From: Flagellimonas ochracea
Lineage (GTDB): Bacteria; Bacteroidota; Bacteroidia; Flavobacteriales; Flavobacteriaceae
Direction: 5' to 3'
Assembly (NCBI RefSeq): GCF_009903685.1
Contig: NZ_JAAABI010000003.1
Location: 1 to 64,000 of the forward strand
Length of the DNA: 64,000 nucleotides
The first letter of the stretch is position 1. Each line of letters starts with the position of its first letter. The position numbers were made by a program, and so were the translations under genes. This document shows positions 62,223-64,000 of this stretch, piece by piece. Below the pieces are notes generated by a model. That model was not told the origin of the DNA, searched no databases, and saw only the letters and a program-made list of their open reading frames with translations.

Positions 62223-62962
62223 ACTTTGGCTTCGTTGTGCAAAAGGTCAACCAATCCACCTACGTTGTCGGCTTCTACCAATTTGACGGGACCTTTTGCT
62301 GCAGGTTTTTCAAACTTTTGATCTTGGGTTGGCATAGGTGCGTCCACAGGTTCCACAACATTAAGTGCTTTTTTTCTGGCCATCATGATACCACGCATGT
62401 TTGGAATGCGCAAGTCACTTTCTTCTACCAAACCTTTTTGTCCTCCGATAACCAAAGGCAATGTTGTGCTTAGTTTTTCTTTACCGCCGTCAATCTCACG
62501 CATCGCCGTGGCATTATTGCCATCAATTTCCAGTCCGATGCAGGTATTCACAAAATTCATATCCAAAAGAGTGGCCATTATTCCTGGTACCATTCCGCCA
62601 TTATAATCTATGGACTCACGTCCACCAATAATAAGGTCGTACCCTCCATTTTTTACAACTTCGGCCAATTGTCTCGCTACGAAGAAACCATCCGTGGGCT
62701 CGGCATTCACCCTAATGGCTTCATCGGCACCAATGGCAAGTGCTTTACGAATGGTGGGTTCGGTCTGTGGTCCGCCAACAGTGGCCACATGGACTGTAGC
62801 ACCCTGCTTTTCTTTGAACCACATGGCACGCGTTAAGCCAAATTCATCGTTGGGGTTGATTACAAATTGTACACCGTTTGTATCAAATTTGGTATCCCCT
62901 TCCGTAAAGTTGATTTTGGAAGTGGTATCCGGTACGTTGCTGATGCAAACTAATATCTTCAT
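62216..62962 (-). CDS. etfB: Electron transfer flavoprotein beta subunit
   Basis: A 248-residue ETF beta. It begins MKILVCISNVPDTTSKINF and has NPNDEFGLTRAMWFKEKQGA, GADEAIRVNAEPTDGFFVARQLAEVV and SIDYNGGMVPGIMATLLDMNF, the AMP-binding and dehydrogenase-docking regions. It is the first gene of etfBA; a -7 element and a large palindrome lie upstream. Divergent from pdhB. Confidence 0.97.
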   Translation of the reverse strand: MKILVCISNVPDTTSKINFTEGDTKFDTNGVQFVINPNDEFGLTRAMWFKEKQGATVHVATVGGPQTEPTIRKALAIGADEAIRVNAEPTDGFFVARQLAEVVKNGGYDLIIGGRESIDYNGGMVPGIMATLLDMNFVNTCIGLEIDGNNATAMREIDGGKEKLSTTLPLVIGGQKGLVEESDLRIPNMRGIMMARKKALNVVEPVDAPMPTQDQKFEKPAAKGPVKLVEADNVGGLVDLLHNEAKVI

Positions 62963-62984
62963 GGTATTTATTAATTTTTCGCAT

Positions 62985-62992
62985 CAAAGATA
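62985..62992 (-). promoter_or_regulatory. etfB -7 element
   Basis: TATCTTTG on the minus strand matches TAnnTTTG, 22 bp before the ATG. No TTG is present at -33; the palindrome occupies that region instead, as expected for an activator-dependent promoter. Confidence 0.55.
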
Positions 62993-63007
62993 GCTATAAA
63001 ATCCGAA

Positions 63008-63031
63008 ATTTATTATGCATGCATAATAAAT
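63008..63031. promoter_or_regulatory. Palindromic operator, copy 2 (TTATGCATGCATAA core)
   Basis: A perfect 24-bp palindrome extending the core by TTA/AT on both sides. Its centre is about 34 bp from the end of the etfB -7 element, near -40. It shares the 14-bp core with the site at 31872-31887. It also lies in the divergent spacer of pdhB. Confidence 0.65.
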
Positions 63032-63081
63032 ATTGTGCCTTTTTTTGGTTTTCTACGCACATATGTTGTCTTAGTTTTTTC

Positions 63082-63089
63082 TATTTTTG
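63082..63089 (+). promoter_or_regulatory. Candidate -7 element for pdhB
   Basis: TATTTTTG matches TAnnTTTG, 42 bp before the ATG. The nearest TTG (63066-63068) is only 13 bp away, so spacing is short. Confidence 0.35.
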
Positions 63090-63131
63090 CTTGCATTTTA
63101 AAGCAAATAGAACCAAACCTTATAGGATTAG

Positions 63132-64000
63132 ATGAAAACACTACAGTTTAGGGAAGCCATTGCAGAGGCAATGTCCGAGGAAATGCGCAGGGATGATACC
63201 ATTTATTTAATGGGCGAGGAAGTGGCGGAATACAATGGAGCGTACAAGGCTTCCAAGGGGATGTTGGACGAATTCGGCCCTGAACGCGTAATCGATACAC
63301 CTATCTCTGAACTGGGATTTGCCGGCGTTGGGGTTGGCTCTGCAATGATAGGAAACCGTCCCATCATTGAATTTATGACCTTCAACTTTTCGTTGGTAGG
63401 AATCGACCAGATAATCAACAATGCGGCGAAAATAAGACAAATGTCCGGAGGGCAGTTCAACTGTCCAATCGTTTTTAGGGGGCCTACAGCTTCTGCAGGA
63501 CAATTGGCTGCTACGCATTCCCAGGCTTTTGAAAGTTGGTATGCCAACTGTCCTGGTTTAAAAGTGGTGGTTCCATCAAACCCTGCGGACGCCAAAGGAT
63601 TGTTGAAAACGGCCATTCGTGATGACGACCCTGTCATTTTTATGGAATCGGAACAGATGTATGGAGATAAAGGTGAAGTGCCCGAAGGGGAGTATACCAT
63701 TCCAATAGGTGTTGCCGACATCAAAAGAGAGGGTACCGATGTGACCATTATTTCCTTTGGGAAAATTATCAAGGAAGCCTACAAAGCAGCCGATGAGTTG
63801 GAGAGAGAGGGTATAAGCTGTGAAATCATTGATTTGCGAACGGTACGTCCCATGGACCATGATGCCATTCTCAATTCTGTGAAGAAAACCAATCGAATGG
63901 TGATTTTGGAAGAAGCATGGCCCTTTGGCAATGTGGCCACGGAAATCATATATCACGTTCAAGATAAGGCATTCGATTATTTGGATGCACCTATTGTAAA
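63132..64000 (+). CDS. pdhB: Pyruvate dehydrogenase E1 beta subunit, cut by the window edge
   Basis: Open from an ATG at 63132 to the window end, 289 codons. It starts MKTLQFREAIAEAMSEEMRR and has GEEVAEYNGAYKASKGM, FGPERVIDTPISELGFAGVGVG, FMTFNF, PIVFRGPTASAGQLAATHSQ and VILEEAWPFGNVATEI, the transketolase-like E1-beta signature. The family length is about 325, so some 35 residues are missing. It forms the E1 heterotetramer with PdhA and binds the thiamine diphosphate pyrimidine. The alternative, branched-chain keto acid E1 beta, is less likely by these motifs. Confidence 0.93.
   Translation, partial: MKTLQFREAIAEAMSEEMRRDDTIYLMGEEVAEYNGAYKASKGMLDEFGPERVIDTPISELGFAGVGVGSAMIGNRPIIEFMTFNFSLVGIDQIINNAAKIRQMSGGQFNCPIVFRGPTASAGQLAATHSQAFESWYANCPGLKVVVPSNPADAKGLLKTAIRDDDPVIFMESEQMYGDKGEVPEGEYTIPIGVADIKREGTDVTIISFGKIIKEAYKAADELEREGISCEIIDLRTVRPMDHDAILNSVKKTNRMVILEEAWPFGNVATEIIYHVQDKAFDYLDAPIV

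Overview
The window looks like chromosomal DNA of a marine Flavobacteriaceae bacterium (Bacteroidota), perhaps near Muricauda/Allomuricauda. The reasons are the DUF6089 - uppS - bamA - ompH - ompH - murI order, a folK-deoxynucleoside kinase fusion, DUF6090 and 2TM-domain proteins, many SPII lipoproteins with an acidic stretch after the cysteine, AT-rich spacers, promoters of the Bacteroidota type (TTG, about 20 bp, TAnnTTTG), and almost no Shine-Dalgarno sequences. The genus is inference; no rRNA gene is present.

Layout. 1-4.1 kb: start of an NRAMP metal transporter (leaving the window), an esterase, and a cytosolic four-PAS histidine kinase overlapping its receiver protein. 4.1-10.9 kb: AT-rich accessory stretch with gene remnants, an unlisted 56-residue lipoprotein, and four large lipoproteins in a row with different repeat folds (LRR/L-domain, beta-propeller, DUF285/BspA, YD-like). 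Two of these share an almost identical N-terminal linker. 10.9-18.2 kb: tRNA-Leu(TAA), tRNA-Gly(GCC), mutS, an RNA methyltransferase, folK-dNK, sppA and a queuosine-precursor transporter. 18.3-26.3 kb: AsmA-like protein, DUF6090, YfcC-like carrier, DUF2797, GH3-family protein, hydrolase. 26.3-33.4 kb (minus strand): clpX, clpP, tig, a holin-like membrane protein, an SGNH lipoprotein, a hydrolase and pdxJ. 33.5-41.6 kb (plus strand): envelope operon CBS - nadK - DUF6089 - uppS - bamA - ompH - ompH, a terminator, then murI. 41.6-49.5 kb: folA with a 2TM protein, a class V aminotransferase, a CBM48 protein, an ergothioneine set (egtB, egtD) with DUF427, a membrane AraC regulator, a membrane protein with HExxH, and DUF5694. 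49.6-57.5 kb: small metabolic and stress operons, including ArsR-SRPBCC-DUF1059 with tandem operators and a sugar porter operon. 57.6-64 kb: thyA, a broken four-helix-bundle gene, a nucleoside transporter, a DUF151 nuclease, etfA, etfB and the start of pdhB.

Most genes are housekeeping. The most interesting unexplained signal is regulatory. The same palindrome (core TTATGCATGCATAA) lies upstream of both the SGNH lipase-like lipoprotein gene and etfBA. Measured from the predicted -7 elements, its positions fit activator sites and differ by two helical turns. I infer a small lipid-utilisation regulon. Other points are the shared lipoprotein 5' module, the tandem ArsR operators, a rare strong Shine-Dalgarno before the DUF151 gene, and the HExxH membrane protein. 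No CRISPR array, insertion sequence, prophage or rRNA operon was seen.
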